64,000 nucleotides of DNA. Origin: Silanimonas sp044377035. GTDB taxonomy: Bacteria > Pseudomonadota > Gammaproteobacteria > Xanthomonadales > Xanthomonadaceae. The stretch spans positions 41,762 to 105,761 of the forward strand of contig NZ_JBILJW010000013.1 of NCBI RefSeq assembly GCF_044377035.1. The letters run 5' to 3'. The notes under the pieces are model-generated. The model was given only the letters and a program-made list of their open reading frames with translations. It was not told the DNA's origin and searched no databases. Shown here piece after piece: positions 8,597-19,271 of this stretch (the stretch's first letter is position 1; each line of letters starts with the position of its first letter). A program made the position numbers and the translations under genes.

Positions 8597-11074
8597 ATGC
8601 GCCCTTGGTTGCGCTGGTTGCGACGCCTCCTGCTGGCCGGTCTGGCCTTCGGCCTCCTCGGCCTCCTCGCCGTCGGCGCGGTCATCTGGACCGCCTGGCC
8701 GCAGCTTCCGGACGTACGTGAGCTGCGCCAGATCGAGCTGCAGCTGCCGCTGTCGATCCATTCCGCCGACGGCAAGCTCATCGCACTGTATGGCGAGACG
8801 CGTCGCTACCCGGCGCCCATCGACACCATCCCGGAGCGGGTCAAGCGCGCCTTCCTCGCTGCCGAGGACGCCCGCTTTTATGAACACCAAGGCCTTGATT
8901 TCAATGGCATTTTCCGCGCCGTCTGGCTGATCCTCTCGACCGACCGGACGCGCGTACCGGGCGGCAGCACGATCACCCAGCAGGTGGCGCGCGACTTCTA
9001 CCTGAGCAACGAGTACAGCTACGTCCGCAAGTTCAGGGAGATGCTGCTGGCCATCAAGATGGAGCAGGAGCTGAGCAAGGACGAGATCCTCGAGCTCTAC
9101 CTGAACAAGATTTTCTTCGGCAACCGTGCCTACGGCGTGGCCGCCGCGGCCGAGTACTACTACGGCAAATCCCTGGACGAACTGACCATCGCCGAGGCCG
9201 CCACCCTCGCCGGCATTCCGAAGTTCCCGTCCAGCGCCAACCCGATCAGCAACCCGGCCCGGGCGATGGAGCGCCGGAACTACTACGTGCTGCCGCGGAT
9301 GCTCGAGCTGGGGATCATCGACCGCGCCGAGTACGAGGCCGCGCTGGCGGAGCCCAACAACGCCAAGCCGCATGAGCCGCCGGTGGAGGTCGACGCGCCC
9401 TACGTGGCCGAGATGGTCCGGCAGGCCATGGAGGAGCGCTTCGGCGCCGATGCGCTGACGGGTGGCTACAAGGTGGTGACCACCCTGAAGTCGGCCGACC
9501 AGAACGCCGCTGTCGCCTCGGTGCGCAACGGCCTGATCGAGTACGACCAGCGCCATGGCTGGCGGGGTGCCGAAGGCCGCATCGAGGACTTCGCCACCCT
9601 CGACGCGGCAGGACTGCGCGGCGCCCTGGCGCGCTTCCCGACGATCCCTGACCTGCAGCGCGCGGTGGTGCAGGAGGTCGACGCCGCCCGCGCGGTGCTG
9701 CGCACCGCCGATGAAGCCGCACTGGAGCTCCCGGCCACCGGCCTGCGCTGGACCGGCCGCACGCCGGCCCAGGTGCTGAAGCCCGGCGATGTCGTGCGCT
9801 TCCGCCTCGACAAGGACGGCCAGCCGCAGCTGGTGCAACTGCCGCAGGCGCAGGCGGCCCTGGTGTCGCTGGAAGCCGAGACCGGTGCGCTGCGCGCCCT
9901 GGTGGGTGGCTTCAGCTTCTCGCAGAACAAGTTCAACCGCGCCACGCAGGCCCAGCGCCAGCCCGGATCGAGCTTCAAGCCCTTCGTTTACTCGGCGGCG
10001 TTCGAGCGGGGGTACACGCCGGCGACGATCGTGATGGACGCGCCCGTGGTGTTCCGCGACCGCGCCGGCAACGTGTGGCGCCCGCAGAACGACAAGGAGG
10101 ACTTCGCCGGCCCGATGCGCCTGCGCGAAGCCATGGTGCAATCGCGCAACCTCGTGTCGGTGCGGCTGCTCGACGCCATCGGCGTGCAGTTCGCCCAGCG
10201 CTACATCACGCAGTTCGGCTTCGCGCCGGAAAGCCTGCCGCCGAACCTGTCGATGTCATTGGGCACGTCGTCGCTGACGGTTCTGTCGGTGGCGCGCGGC
10301 TACGCGACGTTCGGCAACGGCGGCTACCGCATCGACCCCTGGTTCATCGCCCGTGTCGAGGACCGCAACGGCGTGGTCGTGATGGAGCACCACCCGGCAC
10401 GCGCCTGCCCGACCTGTGCCGGGCCGGCGGGCGGCACCGCCGCGCAGCCCGCCGTGGTCGACGGCTTCAACTTCGGCGCCGTGGCCGCGCCCGCTGCGCC
10501 GGCGACGCCCGCCGCGGACGCCACGGCCGCGACGCCCGGTGCCGATGCCCGCCACGACGTGCCCGGTCCGCCGGAGCAGGCCACGGCCGCACGGGCCATC
10601 GACCCGCGCACGGCCTTCCTGGTGCGCTCGCTGCTGCTTGACGTGGTGAACCGGGGCACCGGCACCGCCGCGAAGGTGCTCGGCCGCGCGGACATCGGCG
10701 GCAAGACCGGCTCCACCAACGACCACCGCGACGCCTGGTTCTCCGGCCTCGGTGGTGATCTGGCGACGACCGTGTGGGTGGGCAAGGACGATTTCACCCC
10801 ACTGGGCCGCGGCGAGTACGGCGGCCGCGCCGCGCTGCCGATCTGGATCGGCTACATGGGCGCGGCGCTCAAGGACGTCCCGCTGTCCGACCCGGCGCCG
10901 CCGGCCGGCCTGCTGACGGTGACGATCAATCCCGCGACCGGCGGCCTGCTGCCGGATGGCACGCCCGGCGGGCGCACCGACTACGTCAAGACCGAAGACT
11001 ACGACCGGATGATGGCCAGCGGCTTCGGCGTCGAAACCGGCGAGGTGCAGGAGGAAGCGTTCGACGTGTTCTGA
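8597..11074 (+). CDS. mrcA: Penicillin-binding protein 1A (bifunctional glycosyltransferase/transpeptidase)
   Basis: Class A PBP of 825 residues from ATG 8597 (a TTG five codons earlier is possible). It makes peptidoglycan at the inner membrane. Order: short basic N-terminus, one TM helix (about residues 10-32), GT51 glycosyltransferase with EDARFYEHQGLDF (catalytic Glu) and GGSTITQQVARDFYLS, an OB-like linker, then the transpeptidase with SSFK (serine nucleophile, in QPGSSFKPFVYSAA), the SRN motif and KTGSTN. Between SRN and KTG there is an Ala/Pro-rich insert (coded about 10387-10600) that begins with a CPTC pair. It is divergent from pilM; the gene order pilMNOPQ/mrcA is common in gammaproteobacteria. 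Confidence 0.95.
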   Translation: MRPWLRWLRRLLLAGLAFGLLGLLAVGAVIWTAWPQLPDVRELRQIELQLPLSIHSADGKLIALYGETRRYPAPIDTIPERVKRAFLAAEDARFYEHQGLDFNGIFRAVWLILSTDRTRVPGGSTITQQVARDFYLSNEYSYVRKFREMLLAIKMEQELSKDEILELYLNKIFFGNRAYGVAAAAEYYYGKSLDELTIAEAATLAGIPKFPSSANPISNPARAMERRNYYVLPRMLELGIIDRAEYEAALAEPNNAKPHEPPVEVDAPYVAEMVRQAMEERFGADALTGGYKVVTTLKSADQNAAVASVRNGLIEYDQRHGWRGAEGRIEDFATLDAAGLRGALARFPTIPDLQRAVVQEVDAARAVLRTADEAALELPATGLRWTGRTPAQVLKPGDVVRFRLDKDGQPQLVQLPQAQAALVSLEAETGALRALVGGFSFSQNKFNRATQAQRQPGSSFKPFVYSAAFERGYTPATIVMDAPVVFRDRAGNVWRPQNDKEDFAGPMRLREAMVQSRNLVSVRLLDAIGVQFAQRYITQFGFAPESLPPNLSMSLGTSSLTVLSVARGYATFGNGGYRIDPWFIARVEDRNGVVVMEHHPARACPTCAGPAGGTAAQPAVVDGFNFGAVAAPAAPATPAADATAATPGADARHDVPGPPEQATAARAIDPRTAFLVRSLLLDVVNRGTGTAAKVLGRADIGGKTGSTNDHRDAWFSGLGGDLATTVWVGKDDFTPLGRGEYGGRAALPIWIGYMGAALKDVPLSDPAPPAGLLTVTINPATGGLLPDGTPGGRTDYVKTEDYDRMMASGFGVETGEVQEEAFDVF

Positions 11075-11095
11075 GCAAGGTGCGCCGAAGGCTGG

Positions 11096-11131
11096 AACGA
11101 CGAAGCCCCGCGATCGCGGGGCTTCGTCGTT
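11096..11131. terminator. Bidirectional terminator between mrcA and gltA
   Basis: A perfect 36-bp inverted repeat (18-bp arms, half-site AACGACGAAGCCCCGCGA) lies 21 bp after the mrcA stop and 36 bp before the end of the convergent gltA. It can end transcripts from both sides. The 3' flank is CGTCGTTTCC rather than a run of T. Confidence 0.8.
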
Positions 11132-11167
11132 TCCGCCAGTGCGCGGCGCGGGGCCGCGCGACGGGAT

Positions 11168-12457
<1,290 letters not shown>

Positions 12458-12544
12458 GTTCGCACTCCTTGGGACAGGGCGCGTGCCGGGACGGCGGCGC
12501 GCCGCATGAAGACGGGTTGGACGCGGCGCGTCCCGGTCTTCACA

Positions 12545-12550
12545 AGTATC
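12545..12550 (-). promoter_or_regulatory. Possible -10 element for gltA
   Basis: On the minus strand TGCGATACT forms an extended -10-like box about 88 bp before the gltA ATG. No recognisable -35 lies at the right distance. A weak call, offered because the surrounding 220-bp gap between gltA and the L31 gene holds no gene. Confidence 0.3.
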
Positions 12551-12618
12551 GCATAGGGCCCGGAGACGGTGTGCGGGGCACGCGAAGGCCTGCGACCAAA
12601 GTCGTAGCCCGGAAACGA

Positions 12619-12643
12619 CGAAGGCCGGCAGAGCCGGCCTTCG
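12619..12643 (-). terminator. Terminator after the L31 gene
   Basis: A hairpin with 11-bp arms (CGAAGGCCGGC and its complement) and a 3-base loop lies 36 bp beyond the rpmE2 stop codon. On the minus strand it is followed by TCGTTTCC, the same tail seen at two other hairpins in this window. Confidence 0.7.
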
Positions 12644-12679
12644 GGGTGACGCGACCGCGCGCAGGGCGCGGACGGCGGC

Positions 12680-12925
12680 TTACTTGCCGTAACGCTTGCG
12701 GAAGCGGTCGACGCGGCCTGCCGTATCGAGGATCTGCTTGCTCTTGCCCGTGTAGAACGGATGCGAAGCCGAGGAGATTTCGATCTTGATCAGCGGGTAG
12801 GTCTCGCCGTCTTCCCACTTGACCGTCTCCTTGGAGGCGAGCGTCGAGCGGGTGAGGAACGAGAAGTTCGAGGTCACGTCCTGGAACACGACCGGCTGGT
12901 AGTTCGGGTGAATGCCATCTTTCAT
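12680..12925 (-). CDS. rpmE2: 50S ribosomal protein L31 type B
   Basis: An 81-residue protein with the L31 type B pattern: MKDGIHPNYQPVVFQD at the start, TRSTL in the middle, IEISSASHPFYTGK and the C-terminal DRFRKRYGK. It has no cysteine at all, so it is the zinc-free (C-minus) form, which in many bacteria replaces the zinc-binding L31 when zinc is scarce. Whether a zinc-type copy exists elsewhere cannot be seen here. It is a monocistronic minus-strand gene with its own downstream hairpin. Confidence 0.95.
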   Translation of the reverse strand: MKDGIHPNYQPVVFQDVTSNFSFLTRSTLASKETVKWEDGETYPLIKIEISSASHPFYTGKSKQILDTAGRVDRFRKRYGK

Positions 12926-13025
12926 AGCGGGTCCCAGAAGCGTCGAAACGAGGAAAGAGGGGGATTGTAGCGGCGCCCACCAGCCCGGAGCAAGCCCTAG
13001 GCCCAGACCCGTTCAGGCGGAGGGA

Positions 13026-13958
13026 TCAGGCCAGAGCGAGGCGCAGCCAATGGCGGAACCGCTCGGGCTGCAGGCCGGCGAGGATGCGCGCCTTCGCCGG
13101 ACGCCCGGAGCGGCCGGCCCAATCGACGATGGTCGCGCCGCGCGCCAGGCGCCCGCCGGTCTCGACTTCGATGGCGTGGCGATGCCAGCCGGTCGCGGCC
13201 TCGGGTTCGAGGGCAGCGGCCATGGCGAGCCCGTCGGCCGAATGCCAGTGCGTGCCGCGCCGTCCTTCCGACCATTCCCGCGTGCGCTGGGAGATGGCCT
13301 TGTAGAAGGCGGCCTTCGGCGCCGGGGCATCCAGCCACTGCTCGACGTCGACGTGCGGCAGGCCATGGCGCAGCACCGCCTCCCAATCGACCAGATCGAA
13401 GGCCGGGAAGGCCTCGAAGACGACGTGCGCCGCTTCCGGATCGAAAGCGATGTTGAACTCGGCGCTCACCGACGTGTTGCCCTGCCCCGTCACGGCGCCA
13501 CCCATCACCACGAGACGGCCGATGCGCGAAGGCAAGGTCGGGTCGAGGCGCAGTCCCAGCGCAAGATTGGTCAGCGGCCCGAGGCAGACGAGCAGCAGGC
13601 CCGGGTGCGAGTGGCTTAAGCGGATCATCGCCAGCGCGGCGTGCTCGGTTTCGGCCGCGCGCGTCGGAGCGAGGTAACTGGTGTCGCCGAAGCCGTCGCG
13701 GCCGTGCACGTAGGCGGCGTCCTCGGCGGGGAACACCAGCGGCACCGCGCAGCCCGGATACACCGGCACCTCGACGCCGGCCACTTCGCACAGCTTCAGC
13801 GCGTTGCGAACGGTGTGTTCGAGGCCCACGTTGCCGGCGGTGATCGTCAAGCCGAGCACCTCGTGGGCGGGGCTGGCGAAAGCCATCAACAGCGCCCAGG
13901 CATCGTCCACGCCCGGGTCGGTGTCGATCAGCAGCGGAATGCGGTCGGTGACGGACAT
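13026..13958 (-). CDS. Inosine-uridine preferring nucleoside hydrolase family protein
   Basis: A 310-residue cytoplasmic enzyme from ATG 13958; the longer open frame upstream is Arg/Pro-rich shadow sequence of recG. The N-terminus carries the diagnostic calcium-binding motif LLIDTDPGVDDAWAL. GNVGLEHTVRNALKL, VYPGCAVPLV, LVCLGPLTNLAL, VVMGGAV and SAEFNIAFDPEAA follow in the usual IU-nucleoside hydrolase order. It cleaves the N-glycosidic bond of ribonucleosides in salvage; the exact base preference is not predictable. It lies 61 bp downstream of recG in the same direction. Confidence 0.93.
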   Translation of the reverse strand: MSVTDRIPLLIDTDPGVDDAWALLMAFASPAHEVLGLTITAGNVGLEHTVRNALKLCEVAGVEVPVYPGCAVPLVFPAEDAAYVHGRDGFGDTSYLAPTRAAETEHAALAMIRLSHSHPGLLLVCLGPLTNLALGLRLDPTLPSRIGRLVVMGGAVTGQGNTSVSAEFNIAFDPEAAHVVFEAFPAFDLVDWEAVLRHGLPHVDVEQWLDAPAPKAAFYKAISQRTREWSEGRRGTHWHSADGLAMAAALEPEAATGWHRHAIEVETGGRLARGATIVDWAGRSGRPAKARILAGLQPERFRHWLRLALA

Positions 13959-14019
13959 CGGCAAAGCGCTCGGGGCGGACAACGGGCCGGCAGTGTGCCG
14001 CGACCGGCGGCAAGGCGCA

Positions 14020-16128
14020 TCAGGCCGAGGCGTAGCGCGCGGCGCTGCCCACCCAGCGGGCGATGACGGCCTCGGCGATGGCCGGCGACTCGGCCAGCAG
14101 CGCATCGGCGAGCGCGGCCACCTGCGGCAGCAGGCGGGCATCGCGGGCGAGATCGGCGATGCGGAACGCGGCGAGGCCGGTCTGGCGCGTGCCGAGCAAT
14201 TCGCCGGGGCCTCTCAGCTCCAGGTCTTTCTCGGCGATGACGAAACCGTCGTTGCTCCGACGCATCACGTCGAGACGTTCGCGCGCGATCCCGCCCAGCG
14301 GCGACTGGTACAGCAGCACGCAGCTCGACGCGGCGCTGCCCCGCCCCACCCGGCCACGAAGCTGGTGCAGCTGGGCCAGGCCGAGACGCTCGGCGTTCTC
14401 GATCACCATCAGGCTGGCATTCGGCACGTCGACGCCGACCTCGATCACCGTGGTGGCCACGAGCAATTGCAGCTCCCCGGCCTTGAAGCGACGCATCGTG
14501 TCCTGTTTCTCGACGGGCTTCATGCGCCCATGAAGCAGGGCCACGCGAAGCTCCGGCAGCGCTTCGGAGAGCTGCTCGAAGGTCGTCTGCGCGGCCTGCG
14601 CCTCGATCTCCTCGCTGTCTTCGATCAGTGGACAGACCCAGTAGGCCTGCCGGCCTTCCGCACAAGCCTTGCGAACACGCTCGACCAGCTCGGGGCGCCG
14701 CTCAGCGGCGACGGCCACCGTGGTGACCGGCGTGCGGCCCGGAGGCAACTCATCGATCACCGAGAGATCGAGGTCGGCATAGGCCGTCATCGCCAGCGTG
14801 CGCGGGATCGGCGTGGCCGTCATGACCAGCTGGTGAGGCACGCGTTCGCCCTCGAGGCCTTTGTCGCGCAGGGCGAGGCGCTGGTGCACGCCGAAACGAT
14901 GCTGCTCGTCGACGATGACAAGGCCGAGCTTGGCGAAGGCGACGCCGCCCTGCATCAGTGCATGCGTGCCCACCACGACCTGGGCCGTGCCATCCGCGAT
15001 CGCGACCAGCGTCTCGCGCCGCGCCTTGCCGGTGACCTTCCCGGCCAGCCAGCAAACGCGCACGCCGTGCGGTTCGAACCATCGATGGAAGTTCTGCAGA
15101 TGCTGTTCGGCGAGCAGTTCGGTCGGGGCCATCAGCGCGACCTGCCGGCCCGCCGCGACGGCCTGCATGGCGGCCAGCGCGGCGACGACGGTCTTGCCGC
15201 TACCGACATCGCCCTGCACGAGCCGCAGCATGGGCGCGCCCTCGGCGAGGTCGCGTTCGACCTCGGTCAGCACGCGCTGCTGAGCGCCCGTCAATGCAAA
15301 CGGCAGTGTGGCGCGAAGGGCGTCGACCGGCGCGCGCGCGGCCGGCAGCGGGAACGCCCCATGCTCGCGCAAGGCGATGCGCTGGCGACGCAGGCTGAGG
15401 CCATGCGCGAGCAGCTCTTCGAACGCCAGCCGCTGCTGCGCCGGATGCGTGCCCGACATCAAGGCGCCCACATCCGCATCGACCGGCGGCCGGTGCACGG
15501 TGAGCAAGGCCTCGCGGAGGCCGGGCAAGGCGAGCCCGGCCCACGCCGCCACCGGCACCAGTTCCAGCGCCGCCGCATCGGGCAACTGGTCCAGCGCCAG
15601 CCGCACCAGCTTCGCCATCGAACCCGGGCCGAGGCCTTCGACCAGCGGATAGACCGGGTCGAGGCGATCGCTGAGCGCCGCGCCCTCGTCGTCGCCGAGC
15701 ACGCGATAGCTGGGGTGGATGATTTCCCAGCCGTTCTGGCCGGGCCGCACCTCGCCGAACACGCGCACGCGGCGCCCGGGCTGGAAGGCCTGCACTTGCT
15801 GGCTGCGGAAGTGGAAGAAGCGCAGGCCCAGCAGCGAACCCTCGTCGTCGCCCAGCGTCACCTTCAGCATCGGACGGCCGCGGAACAGACGCTCGACGTG
15901 GCGCACGCGGCCTTCCGCCTGCAGCGCGGGGCCGGGGCGCAGATCGCGGATGGGCGTGAGCCGCGTGCGGTCTTCGTAGCGAAGCGGCAGCAGGAACCAG
16001 AGGTCCTGCAAGGTCTGGATGCCGCGCTCGGCCAGCTTCGCGGCCACGGCCGGGCCGACGCCGGGCAGCCGCGTCACCGGCGCGTCGCCTCCTGCCAGCG
16101 CGGGCGCCGGCGCGGCCGTGCGCGGCAT
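14020..16128 (-). CDS. recG: ATP-dependent DNA helicase RecG
   Basis: A 702-residue superfamily 2 helicase that reverses stalled forks and branch-migrates Holliday junctions. The N-terminal wedge/OB domain begins with LPGVGPAVAAKLAERGI, a helix-hairpin-helix-like segment, and includes GRVRHVERLFRGRPMLKVTL. The helicase core has Walker A GDVGSGKTVVAALAA, the DEQH box (VIVDEQHRFGVHQRL), TATPIPRTLAM, and the C-terminal lobe with LLHGRMKPVEKQ, ATTVIEVGVDVPNA and QLRGRVGRG. Its length is close to the E. coli protein (693). ridA ends 3 bp before its start, which supports a spoT-ridA-recG operon. Confidence 0.97.
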   Translation of the reverse strand: MPRTAAPAPALAGGDAPVTRLPGVGPAVAAKLAERGIQTLQDLWFLLPLRYEDRTRLTPIRDLRPGPALQAEGRVRHVERLFRGRPMLKVTLGDDEGSLLGLRFFHFRSQQVQAFQPGRRVRVFGEVRPGQNGWEIIHPSYRVLGDDEGAALSDRLDPVYPLVEGLGPGSMAKLVRLALDQLPDAAALELVPVAAWAGLALPGLREALLTVHRPPVDADVGALMSGTHPAQQRLAFEELLAHGLSLRRQRIALREHGAFPLPAARAPVDALRATLPFALTGAQQRVLTEVERDLAEGAPMLRLVQGDVGSGKTVVAALAAMQAVAAGRQVALMAPTELLAEQHLQNFHRWFEPHGVRVCWLAGKVTGKARRETLVAIADGTAQVVVGTHALMQGGVAFAKLGLVIVDEQHRFGVHQRLALRDKGLEGERVPHQLVMTATPIPRTLAMTAYADLDLSVIDELPPGRTPVTTVAVAAERRPELVERVRKACAEGRQAYWVCPLIEDSEEIEAQAAQTTFEQLSEALPELRVALLHGRMKPVEKQDTMRRFKAGELQLLVATTVIEVGVDVPNASLMVIENAERLGLAQLHQLRGRVGRGSAASSCVLLYQSPLGGIARERLDVMRRSNDGFVIAEKDLELRGPGELLGTRQTGLAAFRIADLARDARLLPQVAALADALLAESPAIAEAVIARWVGSAARYASA

Positions 16129-16131
16129 CGG

Positions 16132-16515
16132 TCAGTCGAGGATCAGGATGCCGTCGACTTCCACTTCGGCGCCCTTCGGCAGGCCCGCGACCTGGATGGT
16201 CGAGCGCGCCGGATACGGTGCCTGGAAGTACTCGGCCATCACCGCATTGACGGTGGCGAAGTGCGAGAGGTCGGTGAGATAGATACCGATGCGCACCAGC
16301 TTGTCGAGGTCGCCGCCGGCGGCCTGGCAGACCGCACGCAGATTGTCGAACACGCGGCGCGTCTGCACGGCGATATCGCCGCCGACCAGATCCATCGTCT
16401 TCGGATCGAGCGGAATCTGGCCCGAGAGGTACACCGTGTTGCCGGAGCGCACGGCCTGCGAATACGGGCCGATGGCGGCGGGGGCGTTCGGGCTGGTGAT
16501 CGGCGTGCGGGACAT
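16132..16515 (-). CDS. ridA: RidA family enamine/imine deaminase
   Basis: A 127-residue cytosolic protein of the YjgF/YER057c/UK114 family, which hydrolyses reactive 2-aminoacrylate and related imines formed by PLP enzymes. Typical elements are AIGPYSQAV at the N-terminus, YLSGQIPLDP, and near the C-terminus the substrate-binding Arg in ARSTIQVAGLPKGAEVEVD. The start at ATG 16515 gives the normal length. It lies between spoT and recG with short spacing, an arrangement common in gammaproteobacteria. Confidence 0.96.
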   Translation of the reverse strand: MSRTPITSPNAPAAIGPYSQAVRSGNTVYLSGQIPLDPKTMDLVGGDIAVQTRRVFDNLRAVCQAAGGDLDKLVRIGIYLTDLSHFATVNAVMAEYFQAPYPARSTIQVAGLPKGAEVEVDGILILD

Positions 16516-16544
16516 GGCGGGCCTCGTCGAAGGAGGCCCGTAGC

Positions 16545-18710
16545 TTACAGCCGACGCACCACGTGCACGACCTGCAGGCGGCGCACGCGGCGCATCACTT
16601 CGGCGAGGTGGTCGACGTCGCGCACCTCGATGCCGAACTCCATGATCGACAGGTTGACGTCGCGCTCCCGGTACTCGACCGAATCGATGTTGGAATCGCT
16701 TTCGGCGATGGCCGCGGCCACCTGCGCGAGGGCGCCGGGGCGGTTGTCCACCTCGACCCGCACGGCGACGAGGAAATCGCCCTTGACGTCGCGGTCCCAG
16801 TCCATGACGAGGCAGCGCTCCGGCGTGCGCGCGAAGGCCTCGACGTTCGGACAGTCGCGACGATGAACAACAATCCCCTTGCCGGCCGAGAGGTAACCCA
16901 TGATCGGATCGCCCGGCAGCGGATGGCAGCAGGTGGCGAAGGTCAACACGCCGCGTTCGCTGCCGTTGATCAGCAGACGTTCCGGGCTGGCCGGCGTCGT
17001 GGCGCCGCCCTTGGCCGCGACGAGCGCTTGGGCGACCTGCGCCGGCATGCGGTTGCCGAGCGCGATATCGGCCAGCAGGGCCTCGAGGCGCGGGTAGCGG
17101 TGCTCCGCCAGGTACTTCTCGATGCGCTTGCCCGACACCCGCTCGAGGGAGCTCTCGAGCCCCTCCAGCGCGCGGTCGAGCATGCGATGGCCGAGGCTCA
17201 CCGCGTCCTCGTGCTGGAGCTTCTTGAGGTTGGAGCGGATCGCGGTGCGCGCCTTCGAGGTGACGACGAACTCCAGCCACTGCGGACGCGGCGCTGCGGA
17301 CGGGGCGGTCACGATCTCGACGTTCTGGCCGCTCTGCAAGCGCGTGTGCAGCGGCACCATCTTCTTGTCGACGCGGGCGGTCACCGCCCGGTCGCCGATG
17401 CTGGTGTGCACCGCGTAGGCGAAGTCGAGGGCGGTGGCGTTGCGCGGCAGGGCGAGGATGTCGCCCTTCGGCGTGAACAGGTAGACCTCGGCCGGGAACA
17501 GGTCGACCTTGACGTTCTCGACGAACTCCAGCGACGAGGACGTCACCGACTGCTCGCTGGTCATCAGGCCGCGGATCCAGTCCTGCGCCCGCGCTTGCGC
17601 ACTGCTGGCGCCGGTGGCCTGCGTGTTCGCCTTGTAGGCCCAGTGCGCCGCGATGCCTCGCTCGGCGATCATGTCCATCTCCTCGGTGCGGATCTGGACC
17701 TCGATCGGCGAGCCATGCGTGCTGAACAGCACGGTGTGCAGGCTCTGGTAGCCGTTGGCCTTGGGGATGGCAATGAAATCGCGGAAGCGAGCTTCCAGGG
17801 GCTTGTAGAGCGCGTGCACGGCACCGAGCGCGTGGTAGCACTGCATCACCCGCTGCACGACGACGCGGAAGCCGAAGACATCCAGCACCTGCTCGAGCGT
17901 CTTGTGCTCGCTGCGCATCTTCGAATAGATGCTCCAGGGCGACTTCACGCGGCCGACGATGCGGAACGGCAGACCCTCCAGCGAGAGCCGCTGCGCGATC
18001 TTCGCTTCGATCGTCGTCATGGCTTCGCGACGCATCACCGGCTGGCTCGCGAGGCGCCGCGCGATGACGGAATAGCGGCGCGGGTGCAGGGCCTTGAAGC
18101 CCAGATCCTGCAGCTCGGCCTTGAACTTGTTCATGCCGAGGCGCTGCGCGATCGGGGCATAGATCTCGAGGGTCTCGCGGGCGATGCGGCGGCGCGATTC
18201 GTCGGCCATCGAATCGAGCGTCCGCATGTTGTGCAGGCGGTCGGACAACTTGATGAGGATGACGCGGAGGTCCGTCGCCATCGCCAGCATCATCTTTCGG
18301 AAGCTCTCGGCGGCCGCTTCCTGCCGGCTGGCGAAGCGGATCTTGTCGAGCTTCGTCACCGCGTCGACGAGCGCGGCCACCGGCTCGCCGAATGCCTGCA
18401 CGATCTCGGTGCGCGGCAACGGCGTGTCTTCGAGCGTGTCGTGGAGGATGGCGGCACAGAGCGTCTCCCAGTCGACGCGCAGCTCGGCGAGGATGCCGGC
18501 GACGGCGACAGGATGCGTGATGTAGGCCTCGCCGCTTTTTCGCACCTGGCCATCGTGGGCGTGGGCGCCCATGACATAGGCGGCGCGGACGCGGGCGATC
18601 TGCTCGGGCGGGAGGTAGTCAGCCAGTTTCGCGGCCAGCGCGTCGACCTGCTCCGGACAGGGGTCCGGCGCGGTCGGGGCGGCTTGTGCGGGCGCAGCGC
18701 TGGCACTCAT
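16545..18710 (-). CDS. spoT: Bifunctional (p)ppGpp synthetase/hydrolase SpoT
   Basis: A 721-residue stringent-response enzyme. The N-terminal hydrolase has the intact HD motif (AAILHDTLEDT) and LSDRLHNMRTL. The synthetase domain has RFRDFIAIPKANGYQSLHT and EVQIRTEEMDMIAERGIAAHW; the R-F-R-D version of the RxKD motif is the SpoT/Rel type rather than the RelA ExDD type. A TGS domain (VYLFTPKGDILALPRNATALDFAYAVHT), a helical/zinc-finger-like region and a C-terminal ACT domain follow. It ends 29 bp before ridA. A hairpin lies between it and rpoZ, so it may be partly uncoupled from that gene. Confidence 0.97.
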   Translation of the reverse strand: MSASAAPAQAAPTAPDPCPEQVDALAAKLADYLPPEQIARVRAAYVMGAHAHDGQVRKSGEAYITHPVAVAGILAELRVDWETLCAAILHDTLEDTPLPRTEIVQAFGEPVAALVDAVTKLDKIRFASRQEAAAESFRKMMLAMATDLRVILIKLSDRLHNMRTLDSMADESRRRIARETLEIYAPIAQRLGMNKFKAELQDLGFKALHPRRYSVIARRLASQPVMRREAMTTIEAKIAQRLSLEGLPFRIVGRVKSPWSIYSKMRSEHKTLEQVLDVFGFRVVVQRVMQCYHALGAVHALYKPLEARFRDFIAIPKANGYQSLHTVLFSTHGSPIEVQIRTEEMDMIAERGIAAHWAYKANTQATGASSAQARAQDWIRGLMTSEQSVTSSSLEFVENVKVDLFPAEVYLFTPKGDILALPRNATALDFAYAVHTSIGDRAVTARVDKKMVPLHTRLQSGQNVEIVTAPSAAPRPQWLEFVVTSKARTAIRSNLKKLQHEDAVSLGHRMLDRALEGLESSLERVSGKRIEKYLAEHRYPRLEALLADIALGNRMPAQVAQALVAAKGGATTPASPERLLINGSERGVLTFATCCHPLPGDPIMGYLSAGKGIVVHRRDCPNVEAFARTPERCLVMDWDRDVKGDFLVAVRVEVDNRPGALAQVAAAIAESDSNIDSVEYRERDVNLSIMEFGIEVRDVDHLAEVMRRVRRLQVVHVVRRL

Positions 18711-18761
18711 GCCCTGAATGTAAGGGCCGGCCCCGGGGGCGGCAACACCGCGGAAACGACA

Positions 18762-18781
18762 AGGCCCGCCGGAGCGGGCCT
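18762..18781 (-). terminator. Hairpin between rpoZ and spoT
   Basis: Eight-bp arms (AGGCCCGC and its complement) around a 4-base loop, followed on the minus strand by TGTCGTTTCC. It lies between two genes usually co-transcribed, so it may act as an attenuator or partial terminator for rpoZ. Confidence 0.5.
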
Positions 18782-18829
18782 CGGTTCACGCGGCGGAAGG
18801 CCGCGCGAGGGTCGGGATGACGACGTGGA

Positions 18830-19126
18830 TCAGTCGTCGCCGCCCTTCATGTCGTCGTCCACCACCTCGGCGGCGGCCCACTCGAGGGCTTCGCGCTCGC
18901 GGCGCTCGCGCTCGGCCTTCTCGACCTGCTCGATCAGCGCTTCGTCGATGTGGCGGGCGGCGATCTCGCGCAGGGCCAGCACGGTCGGCTTGTCTTCGTG
19001 CTCGCTGTTGTCGAGGGTCGGCTCGGCACCCTTGGCCAGCTGGCGGGCGCGCTTCGAGGCCAGAACGACCAGCTCGAAGCGGTTGTTCACGACGTCCAGG
19101 CAATCTTCAACGGTGATGCGGGCCAT
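18830..19126 (-). CDS. rpoZ: DNA-directed RNA polymerase omega subunit
   Basis: A 98-residue protein beginning MARITVEDCLDVVNNRFELV and continuing with the conserved ASKRARQLAKGAEP and NKPT-like segment (EDKPTVLALREIAARHI). The subunit wraps the beta-prime C-terminus and aids core assembly. The C-terminal acidic tail (AAEVVDDDMKGGDD) is slightly longer than in E. coli. Position between gmk and spoT is conserved in gammaproteobacteria. Confidence 0.97.
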   Translation of the reverse strand: MARITVEDCLDVVNNRFELVVLASKRARQLAKGAEPTLDNSEHEDKPTVLALREIAARHIDEALIEQVEKAERERREREALEWAAAEVVDDDMKGGDD

Positions 19127-19271
19127 GCGGTACTCCGGCGCGGCGGGCCGACGGGCCTGCCTTCAAAGACCGCGCAGGATAGCGGGCGGGCCGCCGGCGG
19201 GCAAGGAAAATCCCCGCCCGGGCCTGAACGAGCCTACCGACCCACCAATCAGATCAACGACTTGCAGGGGA

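Noticed and set aside
13804..16866. Plus-strand open frame of about 1020 codons opposite recG and ridA
   Set aside because: It is a shadow of recG, whose helicase motifs are complete on the other strand.
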